Positions 12,561-24,904 of a DNA stretch of 64,000 nt are shown in pieces; position 1 is the first letter of the stretch; each line of letters begins with the position of its first letter. The DNA comes from Acestrorhynchus altus. Lineage: Eukaryota > Chordata > Actinopteri > Characiformes > Acestrorhynchidae. The notes beneath the pieces were generated by a model. The model ran no database searches. It saw nothing but the letters and a program-made list of their open reading frames with translations, and was not told the origin of the DNA. A program made the translations under genes and the position numbers. The DNA is taken from contig CM067512.1 in the NCBI GenBank assembly GCA_034509495.1, positions 834,832 to 898,831 on the forward strand. Direction: 5' to 3'.

Positions 12561-13110
12561 ACATATAGTGTATTTATAGTGAGGACATTCATTCAATCGT
12601 GTTGAGTCAGACTGTCAGGGAGTCACTGAGAATGTCAGTGGTGTGATGGTGTGGGTGCAGTTTCGTACGATGTCAGATGACCTTTGATCTTCATTACGGA
12701 CACTTTAACAGACCAACGTTACGTTAACGAGGTTCTGCAACCAGTGGTTCTACCTTTTCTGAACACACACTCCGGTGCTCTATTCCAACAGGATGACGCT
12801 CGTCCACACACTGCAGCCATCTCAAGATCTCGTCTTGAAGACACAGATACTACGCCGTGGTCGGAAACTATTGGATGCTCCATCAACACTCCACCCCTAC
12901 CACACCATCTGCAGAACTGAGTGAGAACATTGAAGCTGCATGGGATGGATCATCACAGGACACCATTAGGAACCTCTACACCTCCATGCAGAGACGTCTG
13001 GCGTGTTGCGTTAAACCCGACGCCGTCCTGAGAGACACCACTTCTGTATGAGTAGATCAATTAATATTGATCAGATCAGACTACAGTTATCATCAGATAT
13101 TTATCTTTAT
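12560..13110 (+). mobile_element. T2 Tc1-like transposon, 3' half with DDE block
   Basis: An open stretch at 12684-12920 encodes VLNTHSGALFQQDDARPHTA-type sequence, the region of the second catalytic Asp (12792 onward) in Tc1/mariner transposases. It breaks before the third catalytic residue. The tail (12908-13060) is shared with copies at 17.5, 51.5 and 54.0 kb. No N-terminal half is visible. Confidence -1.
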
Positions 13111-13239
13111 CTTTTATTACCTTTATTTTTGTCTACTACAATGCGAGTCCTTCAGAAAGACTCTGAATTGGACTTTCTCGTACCTGTGTGAGATGATTTA
13201 CCTGTCCGAGCTCTGTAGATGGTAAATGCTGTAATTGTA

Positions 13240-13540
13240 AAGGGTCCATTGAAGGTATTCAGCTGCTGTGCTCATTCCCACACTCCTCAGCTCATTCTCT
13301 CCCCATTAAAATGGCTTTATTCAGTATTCAGAGCTCCGTCCAGCTCTTTATGCACTGTGTCTGTATGAGGGGGTTAATTGGTGCCAAACACTGTGCTGTG
13401 CTCCTCTCTTTCTGCAGTCTGCACGATGACTTAATCAAGCCCACCGCTTTCACCAGACAGCCTGCCAACTTGAACCAGCTGACATCCATCTCCCTCTCTA
13501 ACACAGACACACGTATGTGCATGTGCATGTTGTTGACCTA
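13240..13540. other. Complex unique island, candidate conserved non-coding element
   Basis: Repeat-free sequence with 'ccattaaaatggctttattc' and 'gggggttaattggtgccaaa'. No reading frame is convincing. Confidence -1.
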
Positions 13541-13891
13541 AAGCCGTTGCTCTCTACCGAAATGACCTCCACCCGCCATGCACGACGCTGAAGTCTTAAT
13601 CACTTCAGAGAAGAGCGACAGAGGCCGGAGTGGAGCAGGCCCAATGAAGGAGAGCGGGGCAGGTAGGAGTGTGGGACTCGGAGGAAATGAAGGGGGAGAT
13701 GAGGGATGGAGGGTTGGATTGTGCAGACAGTGGGACGGAGAAAAGGAAAGTTCTATCTTGACCACTGTCTTACAGGCCCGGTACAGGTCCCATTGAGACG
13801 CTTGCTCTATTGTAGTTCATTTGTCTCCATGTTTCAGTTTGTCTGTTCAGAGCAGAATCAATATATCTAACATTTACCACTGCCAGAGGCC

Positions 13892-13943
<52 letters not shown>

Positions 13944-14374
13944 TTCACACACCACCAACTGCTTTGTACAGTACACTAAAACACACATCACCTTCACGGT
14001 CACACACCAGAACACTAGGACCACCCTGCCTACAGGACTTTAGATTAACGGCTTAACCCTTAAGAATGCCGGTTCTGCAGAGGAGGTTCTACGGCGGGGG
14101 TTCTGCAGTGGACCTTTAAGTAAGATGGTCCCATTTTACATTATGTTGTCTAAGAGCTGTGTAATCAATTATGAACCAGCCATGCAGTAACACTGTGTAT
14201 AGTAGTACTGCTCATAATGTAATAACACTGTAACTACAGTAGTACTATATATATATATATATATAGATCCTCTGTACACTGTGTAAATAATTATGGATGA
14301 ACAGAGCAATAGAAATGAATTTCTGAGTGACTATAAAGGTCAATTGACTCATTTGCAGCTATTTATGCAAAAGT

Positions 14375-14450
14375 AAACAAGCCATCCTGCTCATGCTGGA
14401 TATACCGGTCAACCAGCATGGTCAAGCTTGGTCATACTAGTTGTCTAACA
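14375..14450. repeat. 'ctggtcaaccagcatggtca' repeat
   Basis: A short palindromic fish repeat motif; also at 35725-35830 and 36180-36490 in longer form. Confidence -1.
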
Positions 14451-14506
14451 CTAAAATTAATTGGTATAAACACTAATTACTCTCCTACAGAAAGTAATGA
14501 GAGAGG

Positions 14507-14540
<34 letters not shown>

Positions 14541-14856
14541 GAGAGAGACTGAGCCTGTAAGAGCTTGATTCCACAGCTCTGTTTGTCCAGGCTGTCTGGA
14601 AATGGAGAGGCGGTGAGGGAGGCAGCTCTGGCTGCTCTGATCTGGCATAGAGGCACAGTGCCCTCTGTAGGACAAGAGCAGGACGGAACGAAATTTTATG
14701 GCGAATCTGTTTTCTAACCCAACTGCTCAATTATCATAACGAGACGAAAAAGTCCAAGCACACAGTGATTGTTTTTTTAATGTATTAACAGAGAGTGACG
14801 CTGTACAAACAAAGAAAAGTTCTGATTGGAGATTAAGATTAGGTTTGTGAGAGTGA

Positions 14857-14893
<37 letters not shown>

Positions 14894-14899
14894 TGTGCT

Positions 14900-15115
14900 T
14901 GAATGGATGGCACTCTGCAGACCGCAATTAGCGAGGCCTCTCATAATCCCTGTGTCTCATTCTTTTCGTCTTTATTACCAGCATGAAAGAACGCTGAGGC
15001 CTCGAAGACAGAACTTTAATCAGTGCTTTATGATACAGATACACATCTACGCGATTTGACTGCACGCATCTGCCATAATGGCTTCCAAATCATTACCATC
15101 CTTCATTCTGAGCAG
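14900..15115. other. Complex unique island, candidate conserved non-coding element
   Basis: 'accgcaattagcgaggcctc', 'gaactttaatcagtgcttta' and 'ctgccataatggcttccaaa' look like transcription-factor-site-rich enhancer sequence. No ORF support. Confidence -1.
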
Positions 15116-15144
15116 AGGAACTCAGGACAGAGAGTGCACCACAG

Positions 15145-15215
15145 GACAAACTTATCAGCCATAGCATTAAGACCACTGCCAGAAGTGAATAACATTGATG
15201 ATCTCCTGCCAAAGG
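15145..15215. mobile_element. T4 end fragment
   Basis: 'cagccatagcattaagacca' is the inverted T4 terminus, followed by 'gtgaataacattgatgatct' of the family's 5' region. It merges into an unclassified repeat to about 15640. Confidence -1.
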
Positions 15216-15640
15216 TCAGTTCCATACTGGGATATCAATATGTAAACTGATTATGAAGGGATAGCTTGGGAACACCCACACCTGCATAAGCTACGAGGTG
15301 TCTTGTGAGTGAGGTTGAACACTTTCCAGAGCGAGGCCTGATGATAGTTGGTGAAGGTGGAGACATCCCATTCATCCACAGTGCCGTGTGTACATCATGG
15401 AAGGCATTACCACCCACAGTGGACAGCACAGTGGCCACCCATGAGTGCTTAATGATGGTGACCAGCAACATCTACCTAGAAGTGTTTGTGCAAACAGATG
15501 AGCAACTCTGGCAGAAACCACATCCACATTCAATGCAGGACACTTCAGGACTCATGAGGCTGCTAATGGACTGGCCAACTGTGACATGATCACATAGCTG
15601 CTGTTATCACATGACTTTCAGCATCTTGTCAGATATTAGG
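15215..15640. repeat. Unclassified interspersed repeat
   Basis: Shares a diverged segment with 62690-62830 ('gatatcaatatgtaaactga' vs 'gatatatgataattgaatat'; 'gtgagtgaggttgaacactt' vs 'atgagggaggttgaactttg') and, in inverted orientation, with 20020-20120. A plus-strand frame (15305-15589) is open but has no recognised domain. Probably transposon-derived. Confidence -1.
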
Positions 15641-16084
15641 CAGCAGTGTCGGAAGGAAGCTTGAGGGATATGATTGTCAGGTGCTTCTTCTTGAACATGC
15701 CTCTGTATCTTCAATATATCTCTAATTAAACGTCAAAGAACTTCAGGGTTCTCCAACCTCCTATTCATCGATAGACATGAAATGATCTGGATCTGAGAAG
15801 TTGTATGAGCTACTGTATGCCTGGCTTAAAAGAAACAAAGCAACCGAGGAACTGAAGAAACCACTTAGAATGCAGTGCATTGATCCTTCAGAACTAGGAA
15901 CATCAACCACTCATCTGAGATGCACATTGTGCTCTCAAGCTGAGATCTGGTAATGTCAACTCCAACTCACTCCACAGGCTTTAAGACAGTGAGGCCATTT
16001 GTTACAGACCATTGGTTCCCAGTCAGAGGGTCTATATAGGACCGAAAAGGGTTCTGTGAATCCTAATGAGTCAAAAGTGGAGCT

Positions 16085-16755
16085 TCACTATGTGTCTAAA
16101 AGCTTGTGGACACCCCTTCTAATGAATCAATTCAGCTATTTTACATTGCATCCATTGCTGACACAGATGTGCAAATGCACACACAGCTTGTATAGTCCCT
16201 GTAGAAAAGTACTGCCAATAGAATAGGATCCTCTTCAGTAGATCAACATAAACCTATTGGGACCATGTCCAATGCCAGACGTGGGCTTATGCAGTATTTC
16301 TCAACCCTGGTCTTGGAGACCTACTTCCCTGCACTTTTTAGTGTTTTCCCTGCTTCCACCAAACCTTATCCAACTAATCAGATCAACCCCATCCAATTAT
16401 TGAGTTAAAGTTGGTGTGTTCAAGCAGAAAAAGCACCAATATGTGCATGGCAGTGGAGCTCCAGGACTAGCATCAAGTTGTGGAGCAGTGGAACAGTGTT
16501 TTCTGAAATGATGATGCTCCATCCAGTACATTTGATATTAGATGAGTAAGTGACTGACCTCATTAATGTCACTTGACCACTAGTTGCTGAATTCAATTAA
16601 ATCCTCACAGCAATTCTCCTACTAGTAAGACTTCCCTGGAGACTAGAGACAGTTACACCAACAAAAGCTGGATAAACTCTTTTTTAATACCATGATATCA
16701 AAAGAAACAGTGAATGAGCAGGCGTCCCAATATTTTTGTCCATATGGTGTATAGA
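16085..16755. mobile_element. T1 nonautonomous element, both ends present, with an H1 hairpin repeat inside
   Basis: Left end 'aagcttgtggacacccctt' (16100) and right end 'gtcccaatatttttgtccat' (16724) are diverged inverted repeats. Between 16295 and 16480 it is interrupted by an H1 repeat. The interior matches other T1 copies ('ttctgaaatgatgatgctcc'). Confidence -1.
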
Positions 16756-17234
16756 GCATATTATATGGAGCATTTACAAATGGTTTTCCATCAAAAATAC
16801 CCTTTACTTAAGCAAATAATCATTTAAGGGGTCTTAGAGAAGGGAAATGTCTGGAACTGGGAACCATACTAAACAGGAGATGGTTAATGTTCTCAGATCA
16901 GCAGATCCCATCAGCACAGGAGAAAGGAGCTGACCTTCAGTGCTTCAGACAGATGCCTAAATGAGGTTTCTCACCCTGCTCGGAACCTCATCTAGAGTAT
17001 CTGGGAAGTGAGACTCCTCAGACAGGGGGATGACACAGACCTGTTAGTAACTGGTGACAGGTCACACAACTCGTGGAAGAATGAAGAATCGCAGCTCAGT
17101 CTGCGATCTCGATGTTCATGTCAATTCAGGAAATGTGCCACCACACTTTCCTTCAGTCTGAGATGTTCTTCATGAACTGCGTTAACACTAGAACCTGGTG
17201 CCATGTATCAACATACAGCAGTACCTTCAGTACA

Positions 17235-17465
17235 CTTTATATATCTGAACGTTTGCGGAAACCCCTTCTAATAATTCATCATTCAGCTATATTCAGCTGC
17301 ATCCATTGCTAACACAGATGTGCAAATGCACACACAGCTTGTCTAGTCCCTGTAGAGAAGTACTGCCAACAGAATAGGACTCTCTGGAGTAGATAAATGA
17401 ACATGAACCTATTGGAACCATATCAAATGCTATGTGTGGACTATATATACAGTCACCATCTATAA
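17235..17465. mobile_element. T1 left-half fragment
   Basis: Shares 'gcaaatgcacacacagcttg' and 'aacatgaacctattggaacc' with the copy at 16.1-16.3 kb. It ends just before the T2 copy at 17478. Confidence -1.
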
Positions 17466-17477
17466 AATATTTCTCCC

Positions 17478-17910
17478 AGAAGGGCGTGTGGGATTGCAGT
17501 TCTAACCATGGAGTTGTAGAGGTTCCTCATAGTGTCCTGTGATGATCCATCTCATGCAGCTTGAATGTTCTCACTCAGTTCTGCAGATGGTGTGGTAGGG
17601 GTGGAGTGTTGATAGAGCGTCCAGTAGCATCCACACATTTTCAATCAGGGACAGGTCTGGAGATGAGACCGACCACGGCGTAGTATCTGTGTTTTCAAGA
17701 CGAGATCTTGAGACAGCAGCAGCGTGTGGACGAGCGTCGTCCTGTTAGAATAGAGCACCGGAGTGTGTGTTCAGAAAAGGTAGAACCACTGGTTGCAGAA
17801 CCTCATTAACAAAACTTTGGTCTGTTAAAGTGTCATTCTGAGTGACTCTATGACAATCTGGTGAGACACCATTATAGTCAGTTGACTTCTGCTGGGTGCA
17901 ACTATTAAAG
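17478..17910 (-). mobile_element. T2 Tc1-like transposon copy
   Basis: Begins with the family end (gcgtgtgggattgcagttct) and runs through the reverse complement of the transposase C-terminal region up to about 17910. Frameshifted throughout. Confidence -1.
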
Positions 17911-17959
17911 AATGTGTTCTTCATTTGACTGTTGGGACTGAAAGACAGCCAAAATCTCC

Positions 17960-18620
17960 TTCAGCTTATACACAACACTTACAAACACACTCCAAATGCT
18001 GAGTTGTGTGGTTGATTTCCTCGCTTGCAGGGGATTCTTGCCAACATTCTGTAAATCTGGTTCAGTTTCACAACAATAGATACTAAAGGATGGATTGAAT
18101 GTTTGAAAAGCTGGAGCAGAACCTGTCCAAGAACTCTGACCTTAAATGTTCTGCAAACTTTGCCACGGTGAACAGAACAGACCACAAATGTGTCTCAGCT
18201 GCTTCCCTCAAAACCGAATTGCCAGGTGGTTCCCTGGAGGCTCCTGTGAGACAGATCCTGGGATGTGAGGCCAGCAGCTGGGGTGCCATTGTCTCAGTTC
18301 GCTTGAGGTGGAAAGGAGATGGCAAAGGTCGATCTCTCTCCTTTACAGACGGGAACTGAGACTCTCTAGATATATTGGCAGACCAGAATTAAATGTTAGT
18401 GAGTGGAGACAAGTTGTGACCTAGAGAGGTCTGAAGGTGAGTTATGACCTTCAGAGAACTTTGTGCTCTTGTCTGAGATAGCAGGCCAAGGCCAAAGACC
18501 TAGACCAGAGATCAGCTTTTTGACAATCTTGACAGGTTTCAAAACCCCAACCACAAGGTCCACAAGGTTCATCTCCAGCTCTTTTTCACAGCTGGACATT
18601 GACACTGCAGACCACTGCTA
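17960..18620. other. Unclassified; open frames on both strands, no recognised gene
   Basis: An 86-codon plus frame (18099-18359) and overlapping minus frames. Composition is protein-like in part but no family is recognised and no convincing splice sites delimit it. Confidence -1.
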
Positions 18621-18684
18621 TTCCAAATAAAACGTGAGCACCGCTAACTTCAACTAAAAGACACAGTTCATTGAAAACAACTAC

Positions 18685-18965
18685 ACTATGTCCAAATATT
18701 TATGAACACCCCTTCTAATGAATGCATTCAGCTATTAGAAGGTATAGAGACCCCAGCTTTGGAACTGTGTTCTCTGGAATGATGGAGCTCCATCCAGAAC
18801 TTTTGTTATAGGATGTGGTAGAGAGTTGGGGATGATGTGGGGTGCTGATCATCCAACATCTTCACCACACTAACACTCCTGTCACTGCGAATGCAATCAG
18901 ATTCTCACAGCAAGGCTCTGGCAGACTGTACATCTTATGCGTGCAATAATAATGTCACCTTATAG
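18685..18965. mobile_element. T1 internally deleted fragment
   Basis: 'atgtccaaatatttatgaac' end followed by a shortened interior ('tctctggaatgatggagctc'). The far end is missing. Confidence -1.
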
Positions 18966-19129
18966 GTATCAGATTTGGAAACGCCGGTCTATGTGATTTA
19001 TCACATTTCCACGTGGATCAGCTTTTTATAGCCTTGTTTTCTATCTGGACCCTGAAGGTCTCAACTGTAGCTCTTGTTCACAGCTGGATTTTCACCCGAA
19101 CAAAAACACGGTTTGATCAAACCTCGGTT

Positions 19130-19600
19130 TGAAAGCAGATGGCCCTGCTCGCCCCTCGAGGTGTTACTGTGGGGAGCGGTGTTGGTATGTTCTGCATGTC
19201 TGGCTGAAGGTATTCAGCTAAAGAGGCAGCAATGTGGAACAAGCTGAATAAAGAAAGTAATTGAGAGCCATTTCTCCGCCGGACGGGAGAGAAAGTGATT
19301 GCCCCGGGCTCTTTTCCACGCTCTCTCTCAAAAAACAAAGTCATAATTGAGGCCTTTGTAGCTGGAACATTAGACTTTGAAATATTTATGCCCATGTTTG
19401 CAGAATAGTAATGCTGGAAGTGTTGTCTCTTTAATATTAAACACAAATATTTGTATTGAGTTTGTGTTTTAGTTTATTGCAAAATGAAATAACGGGATGT
19501 TTATATTCTCTGAGGAGGTTTTTCTTTAATTATAGAGAATATTATTTCCATTTGTAATCGAGTAAACCTTGCAGCTCTGCGTGTACTATATTCACCACTG
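19130..19600. other. Complex unique island, candidate conserved non-coding element
   Basis: Contains 'agtaattgagagccatttct', 'gtcataattgaggcctttgt' and 'tgaaatatttatgcccatgt', AT-rich motif clusters within a GC-balanced block. No repeat. Confidence -1.
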
Positions 19601-19639
19601 ACGTTCCAAAAGTCACAGGATATCAGTATTTAATCTGAT

Positions 19640-20120
19640 TAAGATTAAGGGTGTTACCTTCTGGATCCACATCCCATCATCGTAGGGGTTCATGAAGTCC
19701 ATGAAGGGCTCACAGAGGACCAGTCAATGATGTGATTAGCAGACCAGTGGATTCCATGACTTTATGGGGTCTGCACCACACACCAACCCAACCATCAGCC
19801 CAAATGACTGTTGCTGTGAGCCATCGTCCCACGCCACATGTAGCCAGACCTCTAGGGTCCGGTTAGTGACCTCATAAGCCCAGGTGAGGCACTGTGTCCA
19901 GTTTGGTGGTGTTAACAGAAGCTCTCTGCTGGGTCTTCTGCTCCCACGTCTCATGGAAGCTAAAGGGCTCTTATACTTATACATGCGGGGGTTCTGTTTG
20001 GAATGTGTCCCTCATCTGTTCACATGGATGATTCTAGTCAGATGCCATCGCTCACCATCATTAAGCACCAGTGGGTGGCCACTGCACTGCCCACTGTGGG
20101 TGGTAATGCCTTCTATTAAA
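19640..20120. repeat. Unclassified repeat, possibly transposon-derived coding relic
   Basis: The minus-strand frame 19984-19736 (82 codons) has protein-like composition (VWLHVAWDDGSQQQSFGL) but matches nothing recognised. The 20020-20120 part is an inverted relative of 15360-15465. Low confidence that it is more than a relic. Confidence -1.
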
Positions 20121-20667
20121 TGTAATGTATTTGTGGTACACACGTAACTCGATTGGCATCGCAGTATATGTGTAATGGACTCTGGCAGTTAGTTTGAGAA
20201 TTAGCTTCACAAAGATGAAATAATAGAGCTGGAAGAGGAGCAGAAAAGGTAGACTTCAGGGCTGCGTGTGAAGTACAAACTATAAAGATAAAGAAAATAC
20301 TGTAAGTGTGCTGAATACACACATAAATGCCCTGCAGTGCTCAATAATGCAAAGGGTTCACAATATTGGCTCATTTGCTGGGAAGAACAGTAGCAAACCA
20401 AGGACTCTGCTCCTGCCTAAGCAAAATAAGTAACTGCCTGCATTAAAAAGCCAATAGTAGAATAGAAAGCTTTGAGCCATTTGGAAGATTAATGTGAGCA
20501 AAAATAAACATTGCATAGTTCATAACTGTTGCGGCTGTGAGAGCGTGCCAAGATACACCCAACCAGCAATGTTTCAGTCTGGAGCCATCTCAGAATATGA
20601 ATAGACTTTATGAGCCTCAATGTTCTAACCTGAAATGTGAATTGAACATCTCGCCACAGTCATGTGA

Positions 20668-21562
20668 TAAAGTTAAGACACCCTATAAACACCTTTGACT
20701 TTCACATATTTAATCATCTGAGCATCTGATCTTCATTGCAACGACACTGAGAGATGGAGGTGATAAAACTAAACTCATACAACTGAAGAAACATCTCTTA
20801 AATGTTATTTATAGAATGTAATTCATGTAACGCACATTTCCAACCAAAGAGACCAGATCCTTCAGAAAAAGGTTGTAGATGCAGATGAGTCTGAGAAGGG
20901 ATTTAAATAGGTTAGAAAGTTAGAAATCAGACGTTCCACTGTCCAGAACATCATTTACAAGAACATTTAGAACAACTGCCCACATGACCAGATCAGACCG
21001 TCCCACAAGTTCAGCCCAAGAGCAGAACCACAAGATGGGTAAAGAAGATCCAACAATCCTAAAATGTTCATCACTGACCTACAGGTAGCTCTCAACACAG
21101 CTGATGACAAAGTGCAGCTTCTACCATCAGAAAGAGACCAAACCACTTTGATCTTCATGGAGGAGTTTAAGGAGGAAACTCTTACTGTCATGCAAACATC
21201 AGGAGAAGACTAAAGTTCTCCAGAGAACATCTAGACAAAGAGGACTTCTGGAACAATGTGCGAACATCTTTCTTCCAGTCGATGTCAAAGATGATAGATG
21301 GTTCTAGAAACATCTCACTGATATTATTTCAGGCAAAGGAGGAGATACAGATATTAGGACAGAGGGGGTCTGAACTTTATCCTCATAATAAAATGACGTT
21401 TCTATTAATGATGTTTATAAATGATGTTTAAAGACCTTTCTTCGGTTGTGTGTGTTTAGTTTCATTACCTCCATCTCTCAGTGTAGATACAGTGAAGATC
21501 AGATGTTCAGATGATTAAATATGTTAAAATCATAAGTGTTCATGGGGATCCTAACTTTTTCA
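20668..21562 (+). mobile_element. T3: near full-length Tc1-like transposon with about 190-bp inverted repeats
   Basis: The left end (from 'gtgataaagttaagacaccc') and the reverse complement of the right end (to 'ggatcctaactttttcat') align for roughly 190 bp, sharing 'catatttaatcatctgagca' and 'gagatggaggtgataaaact' with few mismatches. The interior (about 20930-21290) is a Tc1 transposase relic with blocks like TVQNIIYK, FSPRAE and an ALNTADDKVQ-like segment, all broken by stops and shifts. Total about 895 bp. Nonfunctional. Confidence -1.
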
Positions 21563-21569
21563 TTCTACT

Positions 21570-21800
21570 AGATTGCTGTGAGGAGAGCCACGAGAGCAGG
21601 ATGTTTAGTGATCATCACCCCAGCTCATCTCAAAAGTCCTGTATGGAGCTCCATCATTCCAGAGAACACAGTTCCACTGCTCCACAGCTCAATGCTGAGG
21701 GTCTTTATACCCTCTAGTCCACACCTGCTATTAGACCAATAGGTTCATGTTTCTCTGCTCCAGAGAGTCCTGTTCTGTTTGCATTACAGACATCTGCAGC
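21570..21800. mobile_element. T1 fragment next to the T3 right end
   Basis: Reverse-orientation T1 interior ('ggagctccatcattccagag', 'atgtttctctgctccagaga') starts within 10 bp of the T3 right end. Confidence -1.
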
Positions 21801-22429
21801 AGATCAACACCCAGCAAACCATATAATTGGAATATAATCTGAATATGGTTCTCCAATGAATGTTAACATTGGACATCTGGTTTATGGGGCCACAAACACC
21901 AGTGTGCTTTTTGAACAGGCCAGCACTCAGACTCTCTAACGTGTGTGTGTTCAGTTTTAAATACAGCTCCGGCCTTTCAGATAGTGCTCTGCTGCACAAA
22001 GGTCATGTTTCGAACTCAACAGCACCCACTTCAAAGCAAAAAAACACTGAAGAGCGAGAAATGCATTCACTCTGCATTTCTCTTCTGTAGACACTCAAAC
22101 AGGAACACATACTGTGCACCCACACAAACATCATCTTTAACGTTTTTTAAAGTCTTTCAGGAACTTCTTATTATAAGATATTATAAGCTTTCAAGCACTG
22201 GCGACACCATTGCATTGGTCACTGGGGCAGGTGTAGATGAGACCCGGGGTTTAGTGGGGCATGATCACAAAACCCCTCCCTAGAACTTCATAACACTGCA
22301 TAATGAAGTCACACAATCCTGCAGCGTTACATTTCCTGTCACACTTCTGTATCTCTCAGCTTGCCCAGAAATGTATGTGTACACGTGTCCATGAGGGGGC
22401 GCTCAAAGCGTGAACTGCATTTTTAGGAG

Positions 22430-22745
22430 TAAAAGTAAATTACAAAGCAACGAAGATCAATTCTAATGTCAGAAACACATTCCTGATCTTGATCTTTCTT
22501 TCTGAAGGCCTCAGAGAGATGTTTGGATCTGACCATGGTGAATACAGTCACTTCAACACTCAAGAGCAAACCACACTAATGTCTGAGGTTTAAATAAGAC
22601 AGGCTCCTCCTCTAGTCCTCTCTAACGATTAGATATTTTATGTACTAATTCAGTGTGGACGTGTCCTAACTTCATCTCTCCATATATTCAATAAGCTTAA
22701 AGATAGAGGTGTTCGTGGGACGTCCTACGTTTTTCACAGGACTGT
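22430..22745 (-). mobile_element. T3-related Tc1-like fragment
   Basis: Contains 'tctgaaggcctcagagagat' and 'ccacactaatgtctgaggtt', shared with the copy at 30110-30585, and ends in a T3-like terminus (gaggtgttcgtgggacgtcc). It carries the start-of-transposase region in degraded form. Confidence -1.
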
Positions 22746-23014
22746 AGAGTATATCTAGGCCTACTACGTGGCTCCCATCTCACTTTCTCATCTCGGGGCA
22801 GAGCGGGAAATGGGACGATGGGACTTTTGAATTATAAACAGCCTTTTTGCCATCTTACTCTGTGCACACGGGCAAATGAATAAAGTAGGTAGAACATCAG
22901 AACGCCTGAGCGGCCTACCATCCACCGAGGGAGAGCGAGCGAGAGACAGGGAGACGGAGTGGGAGAGTTAGGCAGAGTTAGAGACGGGGGGGATGGGGGT
23001 GCTGTGAAATGCAA

Positions 23015-23260
23015 TCTCCCATATTGGCCTGCGAGTAATGGAGGGAGGCTCGGCATATCATTAAGTGGCCGTGGTGATGTATCATCCAGCCTCTTCGCAT
23101 TAACTTATTAGCTTTACTTTCTGTCTTTTTCACTCACTCTCTCTTTCGCCTCGTCCGTCATTGAAACATAATCACCCTCTGAGAGGAGAGATAATAAAAG
23201 CAGAAGGATTAAATGACCTTAAGCGAGAAGGGACAGGGCGGGAGAGTGAGCGAGAGAGGT
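23015..23260. other. Complex unique island, candidate conserved non-coding element
   Basis: 'catatcattaagtggccgtg' and 'gcattaacttattagcttta' in a repeat-free block bounded by GA-rich DNA. Confidence -1.
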
Positions 23261-23279
23261 AGAGAGAGAGTTGGAGAGG

Positions 23280-23288
<9 letters not shown>

Positions 23289-23339
<51 letters not shown>
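23289..23339. repeat. (GA)n microsatellite
   Basis: About 25 GA units at the end of a purine-rich stretch; (GT)n follows at 23454-23500 and 24862-24901, and another lies at 29578-29611. Confidence -1.
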
Positions 23340-23341
<2 letters not shown>

Positions 23342-23451
23342 TGCCTGCAAATTCATTTGATGTGCCTATTTTATTCCCTCACCTTTCATTGCTTTTCATT
23401 GGTTCCTGGATCACAGACTGAGCATGAGATGTATATGTAAGCATGCATCTG

Positions 23452-23499
<48 letters not shown>

Positions 23500-23502
<3 letters not shown>

Positions 23503-23815
23503 TAATGGCTCCCTGCATGACTAGAGACAGTTCATTACTGAGCCTGTCCCAAACCCAATGATAAAGCCTTTTTAATTACATTTCATGAAACAATATTAAA
23601 GATTACTGAGGTGTGCCTAATTTTTCCGCACACTGCCACGCCTCTCTGGGGGCACCGTCAACATGAAGGAGCTCGGATGATTGACAGCTGGGTGTAATTC
23701 CTCCACCTGACAGCTCCCACAGCGTGACTTATCATTTATTATCCTGGACTGAGACAGTTTTGTGTTTTTTCTGCGTCGCATATAAATGACTGAAGTTCTG
23801 CATACGCTGTACTGT
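23500..23815. other. Complex unique island, candidate conserved non-coding element
   Basis: 'aatgataaagcctttttaat', 'ggatgattgacagctgggtg' (a TGATTGACAG TALE-homeodomain-like site) and 'cgtgacttatcatttattat'. No coding support. Confidence -1.
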
Positions 23816-23817
23816 AT

Positions 23818-23875
23818 GTCCACTGGCCGCTTTATTGGAAACACCTCTGTGTCAAGCTCCACCCAAGGGACGAAC
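23818..23875. mobile_element. T5 end fragment
   Basis: 'actggccgctttattggaaa' matches the T5 left end at 11.4 kb. No second end found within several hundred bp. Confidence -1.
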
Positions 23876-24274
23876 CAGAAGTGAGACCAGATTACTGTGA
23901 GGTTGAGTTACACCAACTAGAGTAACACTCAATACACACAAAATAAAGAAGCTTCCTTGAGTGATGCCATGGAAGAACCGCTTCTGACTCCGTAAAGAAC
24001 CCCGTCAGCAATGAGTGTGAGTGTGAGGAACCTTTCAAAGGTCTAAAGGATCTTCACATACTGTTGAGGTTATTTACTCATCGTCGCATCTCTATTACAA
24101 GCATGGTTCATAAGGAACCGAAAGCGGTTCTTCTATGGATCACTCAAAAATGATCAAATGCTTCCTGACATCGTTAACAAGTGTCTCACAACACTGTAGA
24201 GGACATGTGGACCTGCTTCAGAATTACACAGATCAAGAGCGGTTAGGTTGGATCGTTGTCTTGTTGCATGACCC

Positions 24275-24690
24275 AACTATGATTTATCCTAAGTTCATGG
24301 AGGTGATGTAACTAAAGACATAAAACTGAAATGTCTTTTAAACATCACTAATAAAGCAGAATTATAAGAAATGCAATCTTCTTGTGAGGAAACATCAGGA
24401 CACGCCCCCATATGTTGAATAGAGTGTCTTAATTTCATTGTACCAGTACAATGGTACAACCACTGTTTTTGAGTCTGTTCTGGCCCTCATTGTCCTGTAA
24501 CGTCTGCCCGAGGTTCCCTGATAGCGTTCCCTGCCTTCCTGAAGCATCAAGAACTTTACATGTCCTCCAGAGAAGGGAAAGAGCAGGATAGGACTATCTG
24601 AAGCAGATCAATCATCACCAAACAATATAATAGGAATGTAGGCGAGGTGTTCGTGGAGGGTCCTAACTTTGTCACATGACTGTATCCTAA
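24275..24690. mobile_element. T3/T1 fragments, mosaic
   Basis: 24295-24415 matches the T3 inverted repeat; 24545-24600 resembles the T1 interior ('aggataggactatctgaagc'); 24640-24675 is another T3 end (gaggtgttcgtggagggtcc). This suggests insertion of one relic into another. Confidence -1.
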
Positions 24691-24860
24691 TGAACCTCTT
24701 TGCCTGAAAGTAGGTAGTTTAATTCTGGAACTCCAGATTCTGCCGTCATCAGCATCTCCTCCGTGTTTACAGGGTGCTCGTTCTCTGTTTGATTGGCTCA
24801 ACGCAACACGGTGGCTGTCTGCGGAATGAGTGGAGGATGTTCTCGTACAGGTAAAAAGAG

Positions 24861-24902
<42 letters not shown>

Positions 24903-24904
24903 AA

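Noticed and set aside
12684..12920. Active transposase gene
   Set aside because: Only a C-terminal fragment, frame lost before the last catalytic residue.
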